Source: Hamadaea tsunoensis DSM 44101 (GTDB lineage Bacteria; Actinomycetota; Actinomycetes; Mycobacteriales; Micromonosporaceae). From it: a stretch of 59,214 bases of DNA. Shown piece after piece: positions 34,039-42,145 of this stretch. Position 1 is the stretch's first letter, and the number at the start of each line of letters is the position of its first letter. The notes under the pieces were generated by a model. The model did not search any database, was not told where the DNA came from, and saw only the letters and a program-made list of their open reading frames with translations. A program made the translations under genes and the position numbers. Where the stretch lies: assembly GCF_000428945.1 (NCBI RefSeq), contig NZ_KE386821.1:1-59214 (forward strand), given 5' to 3'.

Positions 34039-34997
34039 AGGTTCCCCTTCACGTCCCCGGAATTCTCGCACACATGTTCGTCCGGCGGAACGAGGGCGGC
34101 GGCGAGTCGGGCGGCGCGGTGCGCGTACGCGGCCCAGTCGGCGGGGGTGGCGGTCAGGTGCGGGTGGGCGCCGCGCTCCGACACCCGCCGCTGCGTCCAC
34201 TGCCGTATCCGTCCATTCCGGACGGTCAGCGTCACCAGGACGCCGCCGTCCCAGCCGCAGGCCGTGAAGTCGCCGGCCGCGCCCGTCACCCGCTGCGGCT
34301 GCGTGATCCAGTCCAGCGCGGCGATCTCCTCCTGCACCTCGGCCGCCAGCTCGTACGCGAGGTTGCCGGCGGCCCGGTCGCGGACGCGTACCAGGTCGGC
34401 GTGGGCGGCCGACACCGCGCCGGGATCCCGGGTCAGGACTGCCGTCAGCTCGGCGGCCAGCCGGGACCGGTCGGCCGGCCCGACCCCGCGCTGATCCGCC
34501 ATGGCCGCCTCCGCGCCGGACAGCCGATCCGCGGTGTACGCGAGCGGGCGTACCCGGTGCAGTCCGGACAGTGCCTGGCGTACGCGCTGGCTGCCCAGGT
34601 AGGGGCCGAACTCGGTGACGCCCGGCGGCACGGGTTCGGCGGCGTACGCGAGCCGCGGTCCGGGCCGGCCGGGGCGGGTGTCCAGCCGGATGAGCACAGG
34701 CGTCTCCATGCCACCGGGTACGCGGTTCCACCGGGGCATCGACGCCTCCAGCAGATTGCGTTCGAGCCAGGTCGCCTCGTGCACGGAGTCGCAGGCGACG
34801 GCCTCGATGCGGGTGACGGCGGCGACCATCGGCCGCAGATGCCGCCGGTCCCCGAGATCGGACCAGTACGAGCCGACGCGGGAGCGCAGCTGGGTCGCGC
34901 GGCCGAGGTAGAGCACGCGGCCCCGGGCGTCGCGGAACCGGTAGACGCCGGGGTCGCCGGGCAGCTGCCGGACCATGCGCCGGATCTCGGGAGTCAC
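34035..34997 (-). CDS. GIY-YIG nuclease, UvrC N-terminal-like (Cho-type)
   Basis: A 320-residue protein equivalent to the N-terminal half of UvrC. The GIY-YIG domain is at the N-terminus (GDPGVYRFRD then GRVLYLGRA, with VHEATWLERNLL supplying the later conserved Glu region), and a UVR-like helical motif (YELAAEVQEEIAAL) follows at about 215-230. The RNase H-like nuclease and HhH domains of full UvrC are absent. Like Cho, it may make a single 3' incision at DNA damage, or be a different repair nuclease. CATACT ends 6 nt before the GTG start. Confidence 0.85.
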   Translation of the reverse strand: MTPEIRRMVRQLPGDPGVYRFRDARGRVLYLGRATQLRSRVGSYWSDLGDRRHLRPMVAAVTRIEAVACDSVHEATWLERNLLEASMPRWNRVPGGMETPVLIRLDTRPGRPGPRLAYAAEPVPPGVTEFGPYLGSQRVRQALSGLHRVRPLAYTADRLSGAEAAMADQRGVGPADRSRLAAELTAVLTRDPGAVSAAHADLVRVRDRAAGNLAYELAAEVQEEIAALDWITQPQRVTGAAGDFTACGWDGGVLVTLTVRNGRIRQWTQRRVSERGAHPHLTATPADWAAYAHRAARLAAALVPPDEHVCENSGDVKGNL

Positions 34998-35032
34998 GCC
35001 CCGAGTATGCGCCTGGTCCGGCAGCCGTCCCG

Positions 35033-36829
35033 TCAGCCGATGAGGATCCGCAGCGTACCGGCCATCTCCGGGCCGTCGTAGCCGCTGACGAGGCCGATCG
35101 CGCGGACCGGCCCGAGCTCCCGGCGGTCCTGCTCGGTCAGCAGGGTACGCAGATCGGCGTACGCGGCCATCTGCACCGTGGCCGGCGGCGTGGCGAGAGC
35201 GGCCTGGAAGTCCGGACTGGACGCGAGGGTGCCGCTGCCCGCCGCGTACCCCGGGCTGGTGATCCTGACCGTGGTGCCGTCGATCGTGACCTGGGGTGCG
35301 GGGCCGCCGCCCGCGGCCTCGGCCTTGAGCTCGTCGTAGCCGGGGTCGCCGGGCTTGAGGCCGAGCTCCTCGGGCGACATGCCGAGGTCGGCGCCGGTGA
35401 ACATGCTCGGCAGATCCGCGAGCGCCTGGGCGTCGGCGGCGGTGGCGACGGTGAGCGTGACCGAGTACGCGGGCTGCTCGCCGAGCTTGCTGACTGCGGC
35501 GGTCGCCGTGCCGTTGGACAGCGCGTCGATCATCGGGTTGAGCTGCGCGAACGGGTCGCCGTAACCGCCGCCGCGCTCCATCAGATCCATGAGCCGGATC
35601 ATCTCGGCGTCGGTCGGCTCGTCCTTGGCCATGAGCTTCGCCAGCTCCTCCTGCTCGGCCTTGGTCAGCGGGGTCTTCGTCCCGGAACCGGAGGTCGTGC
35701 CCGCACCGGTGGAGCCGGTGCCGAGGCCCGTGAGGCCGCTGAACATCGGGCTGTTCTTCAGGTCGGGCAGCGCGGCGGCGACGGCCAGACCCGATCCGCC
35801 CGGCTGGGCGCCGAGCTTCGCGACGGCGTCGGCGATCGCCGGCTGCTTGCCGTCGCCCTGCTTGCCGTCGCCGGTGTACCCGAACGTGTGGTAGCGGGTC
35901 TCGATCCCGAAGTCGGTCGCGCGTACGCCGACCGCGATCGTGCCGGTCATCTTCGGCAGGTCGGCGGGCAGGGGGACGTCGCCATCGGAGGCTCCGTCAC
36001 CGGGAGCGTAGTCACCGGGAGCGTCGTCACCGGAAGGGTCGTCAGCAGTGGTGTCGTCGACCGTCGCCTTGTCGAGAGCATCCATGGCGTCCGGGAACCC
36101 GGCGAGGTCGGCCCACAGCACCGCCACATTGTCCGCGCCGAGCCAGGTGCGGGCCGCCGCGTACCGGTCCGATGCGATGAGCGGGTGCTGGTGCGCCTCG
36201 GCGGCGGCGGCCTTCGCCGTCTCCGCGCCGTGCGCGGCACCGACCGCGATCAGCGCCACCCCGTCCTCGACCACGAAACCGACCGACGTGTCCTTCGCGT
36301 CGGCCGCGATGCGGGTCAGCGCGTCCCGCGCGGTCTTGTCGTCCCGGGTGGCGGCGGCGATCAGCAGGTACTGCTGCCCGTCGTGCGGCCAGACCGCCGC
36401 GCTGACGCGTACGCCGACCCAGCGGGCGAGATCCTGGCGCGCGTCCACGTCGGGCAGGTCGGCCTGCTGCAGGAGGTTCTCGACGACCTTCTGGGCGCTG
36501 TCCGGATCGGCCCCGGCCTGGGGGAACCTGCGGGCCAGGTTCAGCAGCTTCGCCTGCTGGCCGACGCCCGGCTTCAGGTCCACCGCGGCGTACGCGACGA
36601 CCGACGCCGGGATCCGCCCGCCGGGCTGGGCGCCACCGGTCAGGAACTGATAACCGGCGTACGCGGCGATCCCGGCGACGAGCACGACGGCGACGGCGGC
36701 CGAGGAGAGGATCAGGGCCAGCCGGCGCTTGCGGGGCGGCCCGGCCTCGGCCTCGGGTGTCGCGGCGGCGGCGATGGCGGTCTCGTCGAGTTCCACGAGC
36801 GCCGGTTCGATCGGATCGGGGTCAGTCAC
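35033..36829 (-). CDS. Membrane-anchored DUF3352 protein
   Basis: A 598-residue protein. A short acidic cytoplasmic N-terminus and RKRR precede one transmembrane helix (LALILSSAAVAVVLVAGIAAYAGYQFL, about 36-62); the remainder is a large extracellular DUF3352 domain (RIPASVVAYAAVDLKPGVGQQ onward). An Asp/Gly/Ala-rich low-complexity loop (DDTTADDPSGDDAPGDYAPG, about 245-270) is inserted. The family is actinobacterial and uncharacterised, possibly envelope-related. The GTG start is preceded by aaagg. Confidence 0.85.
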   Translation of the reverse strand: MTDPDPIEPALVELDETAIAAAATPEAEAGPPRKRRLALILSSAAVAVVLVAGIAAYAGYQFLTGGAQPGGRIPASVVAYAAVDLKPGVGQQAKLLNLARRFPQAGADPDSAQKVVENLLQQADLPDVDARQDLARWVGVRVSAAVWPHDGQQYLLIAAATRDDKTARDALTRIAADAKDTSVGFVVEDGVALIAVGAAHGAETAKAAAAEAHQHPLIASDRYAAARTWLGADNVAVLWADLAGFPDAMDALDKATVDDTTADDPSGDDAPGDYAPGDGASDGDVPLPADLPKMTGTIAVGVRATDFGIETRYHTFGYTGDGKQGDGKQPAIADAVAKLGAQPGGSGLAVAAALPDLKNSPMFSGLTGLGTGSTGAGTTSGSGTKTPLTKAEQEELAKLMAKDEPTDAEMIRLMDLMERGGGYGDPFAQLNPMIDALSNGTATAAVSKLGEQPAYSVTLTVATAADAQALADLPSMFTGADLGMSPEELGLKPGDPGYDELKAEAAGGGPAPQVTIDGTTVRITSPGYAAGSGTLASSPDFQAALATPPATVQMAAYADLRTLLTEQDRRELGPVRAIGLVSGYDGPEMAGTLRILIG

Positions 36830-37013
36830 CAGGGGCCTTTCGTTGAACAGGGGGCGCGCCCACGGGGGAGCGCGGCGAGGACGCTACAAGATCCCTTGAT
36901 CACCGGTGTGTTCCAGGCCGGATCGGCCGAACGCCGGGCGGGCGGCGCCGTTCGGGGTACACCGAGCGCGGCTGCCGGGTGTTCATCGTCCGGCTCGGGG
37001 GTATCAGCAGGTC

Positions 37014-37280
37014 ATGAATGGCAGCAAACTTCTCTACCGGCCGGTCGGTCTCGTCGGCGGCCTGGTGGCCGGCGCCATGGCCGGCTGGGCGTTCAAGCGG
37101 CTGTGGCGGACCCTGTCCGACGAGGACGACACCCCGGACGCGATCGACCGGGACCGCGGCTGGACGGAGATCCTGATCGCGGCGACCATCGAGGGCGCGA
37201 TCTTCGGCGTGGTGCGGGCGGCGGTGGACCGTGCCAGTGCCACCGGGGTCTCCCGGCTGACCGGCCGCTGGCCGGACTAG
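37014..37280 (+). CDS. DUF4235 small membrane protein
   Basis: An 88-residue protein with two membrane segments (PVGLVGGLVAGAMAGWAFKRLW and ILIAATIEGAIFGVVRAAVDR) separated by a charged loop. This is the DUF4235 family, common in actinobacteria and often near general-stress genes; its role is unknown. A strong hairpin follows the stop. Confidence 0.85.
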   Translation: MNGSKLLYRPVGLVGGLVAGAMAGWAFKRLWRTLSDEDDTPDAIDRDRGWTEILIAATIEGAIFGVVRAAVDRASATGVSRLTGRWPD

Positions 37281-37658
37281 TCGAGCTCTATGCGCGCCGG
37301 CGGCCGACCTCACGGTCCGGCCGCCGGCGGATGCACTCGGGTCCCAACCGCCCATACACGCGGACCGCCGCGTCGGACGGTCATCGGCTGACCGTCCTCG
37401 GCGGCGGACGCGCGGGCTGCGGCGGCCCGATCGGTGAAGATGCCGGGACCGTGCCGACCCCTTGAGCAGCTCGGCCCCGGAACCGGGTTGGCCGTTCTGG
37501 CTACGGCGGGACCCCGGTCCGCGTCGGCCCGCGCGCCGTTGCGCCGCCGACGGGCAGGGGATACCCGGCGTCACAAGGGTCAAACAGTGCGCCATGGCAG
37601 AAAATGTGCCAGACTCCCGGGCCCCCGCCCGGGTGAGGAATCCGCGAAGATCACGGGC
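37281..37658. other. 378-bp gap: terminator, otherwise nothing clear
   Basis: The first 50 bp hold the DUF4235 terminator hairpin. The rest shows no frame with protein character and no convincing promoter; it precedes the alpha/beta hydrolase gene. Confidence 0.45.
37295..37329 (+). terminator. Strong G+C hairpin after DUF4235 gene
   Basis: cgccggcggcc (37295-37305) and ggccgccggcg (37319-37329) are perfect 11-bp arms; the loop adds gacc-tcac-ggtc. The hairpin begins 14 nt after the stop codon. Confidence 0.8.
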
Positions 37659-38396
37659 ATGAGTGTCCTACGCCTGCCCGACGGCCGCCGGCTCGGCTGG
37701 GAGGAGTCCGGCGACCCGGCCGGTACGCCTTTCCTGTTCCTGCACGGCACACCGCAGACCCGGCGGGCCCGGCCGGCCGACGAGGAGCTGGCCGGCGTAC
37801 GCCTGATCGCGTTCGACCGGCCCGGCTACGGCGAATCCGATCCGGACCCCCGCCAGCGCCTGACCTCCGTGGCCCGCGACGCCGGCAACCTGGCGAAAGC
37901 CTGCGGGTTGGACCGGTTCGGCGTGGCCGGCTTCTCCGGCGGTGCCGCGTACGCGCTGGCCTGCGGAGCGGTCCTCGGCGACCGGGTCACCCGCGTGGTG
38001 GCCGCGGCGTTGACCGGCCCCGGCGACGAGCTCGGTACGCTGTCCACACAGGAGCGTCATGACCTGCGCCGGATGCGCCTGATTCCCGGCCGGGGCCGGA
38101 AGATCGTGACCGCCGCCGCGTCGGCGTACTGCCGGGAGAAAGACGGCGAGCAGTTCCCGGCCGGGCTGGCCGGCGACTGGCTGGCGACCGACGTCCGCCG
38201 GTGGCGGTTCCGGCTCGCCGACGTCCGGCCGCCGGTGCTCATCTGGGCCGGCGGCCAGGATCCCGGCCGGGCGGTGGCGGACGCGCCCCTGGTCGCCGCC
38301 CGGATCCCGCACGCCCGGGTACGCGTCGACGTGACCGCGAGCCACGAACCACCCGCCGGCGTCTGGCGGGAACTGTTCCAGGCCGCGGAACAGTAG
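37659..38396 (+). CDS. Alpha/beta hydrolase
   Basis: A 245-residue alpha/beta hydrolase. FLHGTPQTR is the oxyanion segment, GFSGGAAYALA carries the nucleophile Ser, WAGGQDPGR a candidate acid and TASHEPP the catalytic His. ATG 37659 is chosen because the upstream extension has no family features. It is 9 nt from the end of the convergent peptidase E gene. Esterase, lipase or peptidase activity is possible; substrate unknown. Confidence 0.82.
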   Translation: MSVLRLPDGRRLGWEESGDPAGTPFLFLHGTPQTRRARPADEELAGVRLIAFDRPGYGESDPDPRQRLTSVARDAGNLAKACGLDRFGVAGFSGGAAYALACGAVLGDRVTRVVAAALTGPGDELGTLSTQERHDLRRMRLIPGRGRKIVTAAASAYCREKDGEQFPAGLAGDWLATDVRRWRFRLADVRPPVLIWAGGQDPGRAVADAPLVAARIPHARVRVDVTASHEPPAGVWRELFQAAEQ

Positions 38397-38405
38397 GCGC
38401 CCCGG

Positions 38406-39065
38406 TCAGCCGAACTTCTTCCACTGGCCTTCGGAGATCACCTCGACGGCACCGTCGACGACCTTGATGGCGGTCTGCTCGTCGATGGCGTACGCCGGGG
38501 CGCCGAGGTCGGCGGCCCACCGCTCCGCGTCCGCCATGGTGTTCGTGGGGAACGCCTCCAGGTGCGGGAAGATCGAGAAGTCGACGACGCCCAGGGTGCG
38601 GTCGTCCGGCGCGGACGGCCACTCGACGAAGAGCGGGCCGATCCGGGGTGTCATCACCATGCTTCCGGCGCTCACCCCCACCCAGACCTTGTCGGGCAGG
38701 GACGGCAGCAGGTCGGCCAGGCCGGACTCGCGCATCCAGTGACACAGGAACGTCGCGTCGCCGCCGTCGACCAGGAGCACGTCGGCCTCCCTGACCCAGG
38801 GGACCCACCGCTGCGCGCCGATCGTGGGCAGCGCGGTGAGTTCGAGGACACCGAGCGACGCCCAGCCGAGCCCGGAGAAGTGCCGGAAGTCGGGCTCGGC
38901 GGCGATGAGCCCCCGGATCGAGGCCGGGCCGCACATCGGGTGGCCCCACTGCGCGGTCGGGACCACGAGGGCGTGGCTCTCGGCGATCGGCTTGCCGAGC
39001 ATCTCCACGAGCGCGGAGTTGATACTGGGGTTGGTGACGCCGCCGGACGTCAGCAAGAGCTTCAA
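38406..39065 (-). CDS. Peptidase E-like serine peptidase (S51)
   Basis: A 219-residue S51-family protein. The nucleophile elbow GVSAGSMVM holds the catalytic Ser, DGGDATFL the conserved Gly/Asp loop and PHLEAFP the His region. E. coli PepE cleaves Asp-X dipeptides; actinobacterial homologues of this short type may act on other small peptides. A ggagga element is 5 nt upstream of the ATG. It is the last gene of a leftward series after the RibD_C-type reductase (37-nt gap), and may be co-transcribed. Confidence 0.85.
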   Translation of the reverse strand: MKLLLTSGGVTNPSINSALVEMLGKPIAESHALVVPTAQWGHPMCGPASIRGLIAAEPDFRHFSGLGWASLGVLELTALPTIGAQRWVPWVREADVLLVDGGDATFLCHWMRESGLADLLPSLPDKVWVGVSAGSMVMTPRIGPLFVEWPSAPDDRTLGVVDFSIFPHLEAFPTNTMADAERWAADLGAPAYAIDEQTAIKVVDGAVEVISEGQWKKFG

Positions 39066-39102
39066 GATTCCTCCACATCGGACTGAATGGGTACGCGGCG
39101 GC

Positions 39103-39672
39103 TCAGCGGTGCCGGCCGTAGTGCAGTTCGAGGATCCCGCTGGGCTTGGCGGTGCTGTCGAGGAGATCGAGCCGGTAACCCTTGGGCATGTCGTCGAACA
39201 TCAGGGTGCCCTGGCTGGTGATGTACGGGTACATGCTGATGCGGAATTCGTCGATCAGGTCGAGGCGCATGAGCGACCGCCAGAGGCGGACGCCGCCCCA
39301 GACCAGGATGTGGCCGTCGCCGCCGAGCCGCAACCGGTCGATCTCCTCGGCCGTGTCGCCGGACGCGATGCTGGTGCCGGACCAGTCGGCGGTGGTCATC
39401 GTGCGGGAGAAGACGACCTTGCGGCCGGCGTTCATGATGGCGGACCACGGGTGATCGGTCTTCGTCGGCAGTGCCCCCGCCATGCCCTCGTACGCGACGC
39501 GGCCCATCACGTGCGCGGACGCGTCGCCCAGCAGGGCGAGCGTCTCGTCGTCGGCGTCCGGGCCGCCCTGCTCGTCGAGTTCGCTGAAGGCGAAGTCCCA
39601 GAAGTCGGTGGCCGGGTCGGCGAGCAGACCGTTGAGCGAATAGTTGAACACGAGCGCGACGACTTTGCGCAT
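39103..39672 (-). CDS. Dihydrofolate-reductase-like protein (RibD C-terminal domain)
   Basis: A 189-residue RibD_C/DHFR-fold protein. The N-terminal strand-loop FNYSLNGLLADP is the substrate loop, GRVAYEGM and VVFSRTM are NADPH-site segments and LVWGGVRLWRSLMRLDLIDEF is the typical C-terminal part. The family includes many actinobacterial reductases of unknown substrate; folate reduction is not implied. The ATG is 2 nt beyond the TGA of the SRPBCC gene, so it belongs to the ArsR operon. Confidence 0.88.
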   Translation of the reverse strand: MRKVVALVFNYSLNGLLADPATDFWDFAFSELDEQGGPDADDETLALLGDASAHVMGRVAYEGMAGALPTKTDHPWSAIMNAGRKVVFSRTMTTADWSGTSIASGDTAEEIDRLRLGGDGHILVWGGVRLWRSLMRLDLIDEFRISMYPYITSQGTLMFDDMPKGYRLDLLDSTAKPSGILELHYGRHR

Positions 39673-39674
39673 GG

Positions 39675-40175
39675 TCAGGGCTCCTTGGTATCGATGTGCC
39701 CGGATGCCGTGTCCCGCAGGTACCGGGTGAGGCTGTCCAGCAGTTCCTCGGTGCCGCCCACACGCAGCGCCGGAGCGTGGACCCCGTCGATGCCGTCGAG
39801 ATAGGTGCCCTGCTCGGTCCAGATCACCGTGGTGCCGCCCGCGCTCTTCACCAGCTCGATGGTGGCGATCGACACCGAGATCCGTACGCCGTCGGCGTAC
39901 ATCTCGTAGCTGTAGACGATCCGCTGATCGGGCACGATGTCGTAGTACAGCGCGTCGGAGCGGTAGGTCGTGTCGCGGCGCATGACGGTGAACCGCTCGC
40001 GCCCGCCGGGGCGGAAGTCGAACTCCTCGATGTCGTCCGAGGGCTTCACCTCGCTCGTCGCTCCCCATTCGTTCTTCGCCTCGACGGAGGCGAACGCGGC
40101 GAACACCCGCGAGGGCGTGGCCGGGTAGGTCCGTTCGAGCGAGAACGTGTCGTGGATGACGGAACGATCGGTCAT
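39675..40175 (-). CDS. SRPBCC / AHSA1-like domain protein
   Basis: A 166-residue START-like protein of the AHSA1/CalC group. LERTYPATPSRVFAAFASVEAKNEW is the standard N-terminal motif, and WTEQGTYLDGIDG near the C-terminus closes the hydrophobic cavity. Such proteins accompany ArsR regulators in many actinobacteria and may bind small hydrophobic ligands or inhibit an enzyme. The ATG overlaps the TGA of the ArsR gene by 4 nt. Confidence 0.9.
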   Translation of the reverse strand: MTDRSVIHDTFSLERTYPATPSRVFAAFASVEAKNEWGATSEVKPSDDIEEFDFRPGGRERFTVMRRDTTYRSDALYYDIVPDQRIVYSYEMYADGVRISVSIATIELVKSAGGTTVIWTEQGTYLDGIDGVHAPALRVGGTEELLDSLTRYLRDTASGHIDTKEP

Positions 40176-40555
40176 GGCTTCTCCATCGGTCGCTGCCGGT
40201 CTTCCGGGTCGGCGGCGGTGTCGGGCCGGTCCGCGGTCTCCGCCAGGTAGTCGCCGAGCCGGTCCAGGTTGCGCTCGACCATCGTGCGCCGCTCGGCGAT
40301 CCAGCCTTCCGCGGAACGCAGCACGGTGGTGTTGATGCTGCAGGTACGGGTGCGGCCGAGCTTGCTCGACCGGATCAGGCCGCTGGCCTCGAGTACCTGC
40401 ACATGCTGCAGGACGGCGGTCAGCGACATGTTCAGCGGCTTGCTCAGCTCGCTCACCGACGCCGGGCCCCGGCTGAGCCGCTCGACCATGTGCCGTCGCC
40501 CCGGGTCGGCCAGTGCCTGGAAGACCCGGTCCAGATCCGGCGCATAGTGAAGCAT
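40172..40555 (-). CDS. ArsR-family transcriptional regulator
   Basis: A 127-residue winged-helix ArsR protein. RVFQALADPGRRHMVERLSRG, SVSELSKPLNMSLTAVLQHVQVLEASGLI and SSKLGRTRTCSI are the canonical segments; no metal-binding Cys pair is present, as usual for the SRPBCC-associated subgroup. ATG 40555 is chosen over an upstream TTG at 40591 because the TTG lies in a -35 box; the promoter geometry places transcription start at or next to this ATG. It heads an operon of SRPBCC, RibD_C and perhaps peptidase E genes and probably represses itself. Confidence 0.88.
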   Translation of the reverse strand: MLHYAPDLDRVFQALADPGRRHMVERLSRGPASVSELSKPLNMSLTAVLQHVQVLEASGLIRSSKLGRTRTCSINTTVLRSAEGWIAERRTMVERNLDRLGDYLAETADRPDTAADPEDRQRPMEKP

Positions 40556-40558
40556 GCG

Positions 40559-40592
40559 CTTGAGTATCATCGGCGTACGCTCGATAGTCAAG
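40559..40592 (-). promoter_or_regulatory. ArsR operon promoter within a 10-bp dyad
   Basis: On the minus strand, TTGACT (40591-40586), 17 nt, then GATACT (40568-40563), with 7 nt to the ATG at 40555: a leaderless promoter. The two boxes sit inside inverted arms cttgactatc and gatactcaag (9 of 10 complementary), so a bound dimer would cover both, matching autorepression. Confidence 0.75.
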
Positions 40593-40686
40593 CAACTGGT
40601 TCAGTATGCGCCGGACCTGGACCAGAGGCGACGCGTGAGGACGGCTGCGCGTACGCGGGACGGGTCTCGGTCAGTAGGGTTCGGGG

Positions 40687-41649
40687 ATGCCGGACTTCGC
40701 CGCCGCCCTGACCTCGCGAACCCTCGTCCTCGACGGCGGCCTGTCGAATCAGCTGGCGTCCCAGGGCCACGACCTCTCCGATGCGCTCTGGTCGGCCCGC
40801 CTCCTGCGGGATGATCCGGCGGCGATCGTGCGGGCGCATCTCGCGTACTTCATGGCGGGGGCGAGCGTCGCGATCACCGCGAGTTATCAGGCCACGCGGG
40901 AGGGGTTCGAGCGGTTCGGGATCGGGGAGCGGGAGACGGCCGTGTTGCTGGCGCGCAGCGTGGCGCTGGCGCGGGAGGCGGCCGAGCGGGCGGCGGCGCT
41001 GGGGGTGACGCGGCCGCTGTTCGTGGCGGCGTCGGTCGGGCCGTACGGCGCGATGCTCGCCGACGGATCCGAGTACCGGGGCCGGTACGGGCTGAGTGTC
41101 GCGGCGCTGGCGGGCTTTCACCGCTGGCGGATGGAGGTGCTCGCCGCCGCCGAGCCCGATGTGCTGGCCATCGAGACGATTCCCGACGCGGACGAGGCGC
41201 AGGCGCTCGTCGCGATCGTTGCCGACCTCGGTACGCCGGCCTGGCTCACCTACAGCGCCGCCGGTACGGCCACCCGCGCGGGGCAGCCGCTGACGGAGGC
41301 GTTCGCGCTGGTCGAGGGGGTCGGTTCGATCGTGGGGACGGGTGTCAACTGCTGCGTGCCGCGGGACGCCGACCGGGCCGTGGCGCTCGCGGCGGCGACG
41401 GGGAAGCCGGTGGTGGTCTATCCGAACAGCGGCGAGGACTGGGACGCCGAGACCAGGAGCTGGCGGGGTGCGGCGACGTTCACGCCGGAGCGGGTGGCAG
41501 GCTGGCGGGCGGCGGGTGCGCGGCTGGTGGGCGGGTGCTGCCGGGTGGGGCCGGACCAGATCCGGCTGATCGCGGACGCGGTCGGCGACCTGGACCCGCC
41601 GCCGCCCGCGCCGCCGGAGGAGCCGGGCACGCCGCCGGGGAAGGACTGA
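40687..41649 (+). CDS. mmuM: Homocysteine S-methyltransferase
   Basis: A 320-residue zinc-dependent methyltransferase of the MmuM/YagD type. DGGLSNQL near the N-terminus is typical, and the zinc ligands are Cys222 or Cys223 (VNCCVP) and Cys284/Cys285 (VGGCCRVGP). The enzyme transfers a methyl group from S-methylmethionine or SAM to homocysteine, giving methionine. The Pro-rich tail is not conserved. TAGGGT ends 6 nt before the ATG. The DUF1232 gene follows after 1 nt. Confidence 0.9.
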   Translation: MPDFAAALTSRTLVLDGGLSNQLASQGHDLSDALWSARLLRDDPAAIVRAHLAYFMAGASVAITASYQATREGFERFGIGERETAVLLARSVALAREAAERAAALGVTRPLFVAASVGPYGAMLADGSEYRGRYGLSVAALAGFHRWRMEVLAAAEPDVLAIETIPDADEAQALVAIVADLGTPAWLTYSAAGTATRAGQPLTEAFALVEGVGSIVGTGVNCCVPRDADRAVALAAATGKPVVVYPNSGEDWDAETRSWRGAATFTPERVAGWRAAGARLVGGCCRVGPDQIRLIADAVGDLDPPPPAPPEEPGTPPGKD

Positions 41650-41650
41650 G

Positions 41651-42070
41651 ATGCACAGCTGGCACAGCTGGCTCACCGGTCTGCTGATCGCCGTCGGGAT
41701 GGTGATCCTGTCCTGGGGGCTGCTGATCGTCCTGGCCCGCCGGCTGCCGCCGGGCATCCTGCGCGACCTGGCCGCGTTCATCCCGGACTGCGTGACCACG
41801 GTCCGCCGGTTGCGGAAGGATCCGCGGGTACCACGGCGGGCGAAGATCGCGATCGTGTTCGCGGGGATCTGGGTGGCCAGCCCGATCGACCTGATCCCCG
41901 AGTTCATCCCCGTCATCGGTCCGCTCGACGACATCGTCGTAGTCGCCCTCTGCCTGCGGTACGCCGGCCGCCAGGTCCCGCGCGAGGTGCTGCTCGCGGC
42001 CTGGCCGGGCGAACCGCGCCTGCTCGAACGGCTGCTGGGCCCCCGTCGGCAGGACGCTCCGCCACCGTAA
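41651..42070 (+). CDS. DUF1232 (YkvA-like) membrane protein
   Basis: A 139-residue protein with an N-terminal transmembrane helix (LTGLLIAVGMVILSWGLLIVLAR) and the DUF1232 core KIAIVFAGIWVASPIDLIPEFIPVIGPLDDIVVVALCLRY (two short hydrophobic helices), which includes the conserved SPIDLIPEFIP signature. Family function unknown. It follows the methyltransferase gene by 1 nt. Confidence 0.88.
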   Translation: MHSWHSWLTGLLIAVGMVILSWGLLIVLARRLPPGILRDLAAFIPDCVTTVRRLRKDPRVPRRAKIAIVFAGIWVASPIDLIPEFIPVIGPLDDIVVVALCLRYAGRQVPREVLLAAWPGEPRLLERLLGPRRQDAPPP

Positions 42071-42076
42071 TCCGAC

Positions 42077-42093
42077 TCACCCGTGCGGGGTGA
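42077..42093. promoter_or_regulatory. TCACCC-N5-GGGTGA palindrome upstream of P-type ATPase
   Basis: tcacccgtgcggggtga begins 6 nt after the DUF1232 stop and ends 52 nt before the ATPase GTG. Almost the same palindrome with the same flanking gg occurs at 51396-51412 before the PLDc_N gene. It could be a small terminator, but the repetition ahead of two transcription units favours an operator. Confidence 0.5.
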
Positions 42094-42145
42094 GGAAACA
42101 CGCCCTTCCGCCAGCCATGATCGGGCTGACGAGGGGTGGTGGGTC

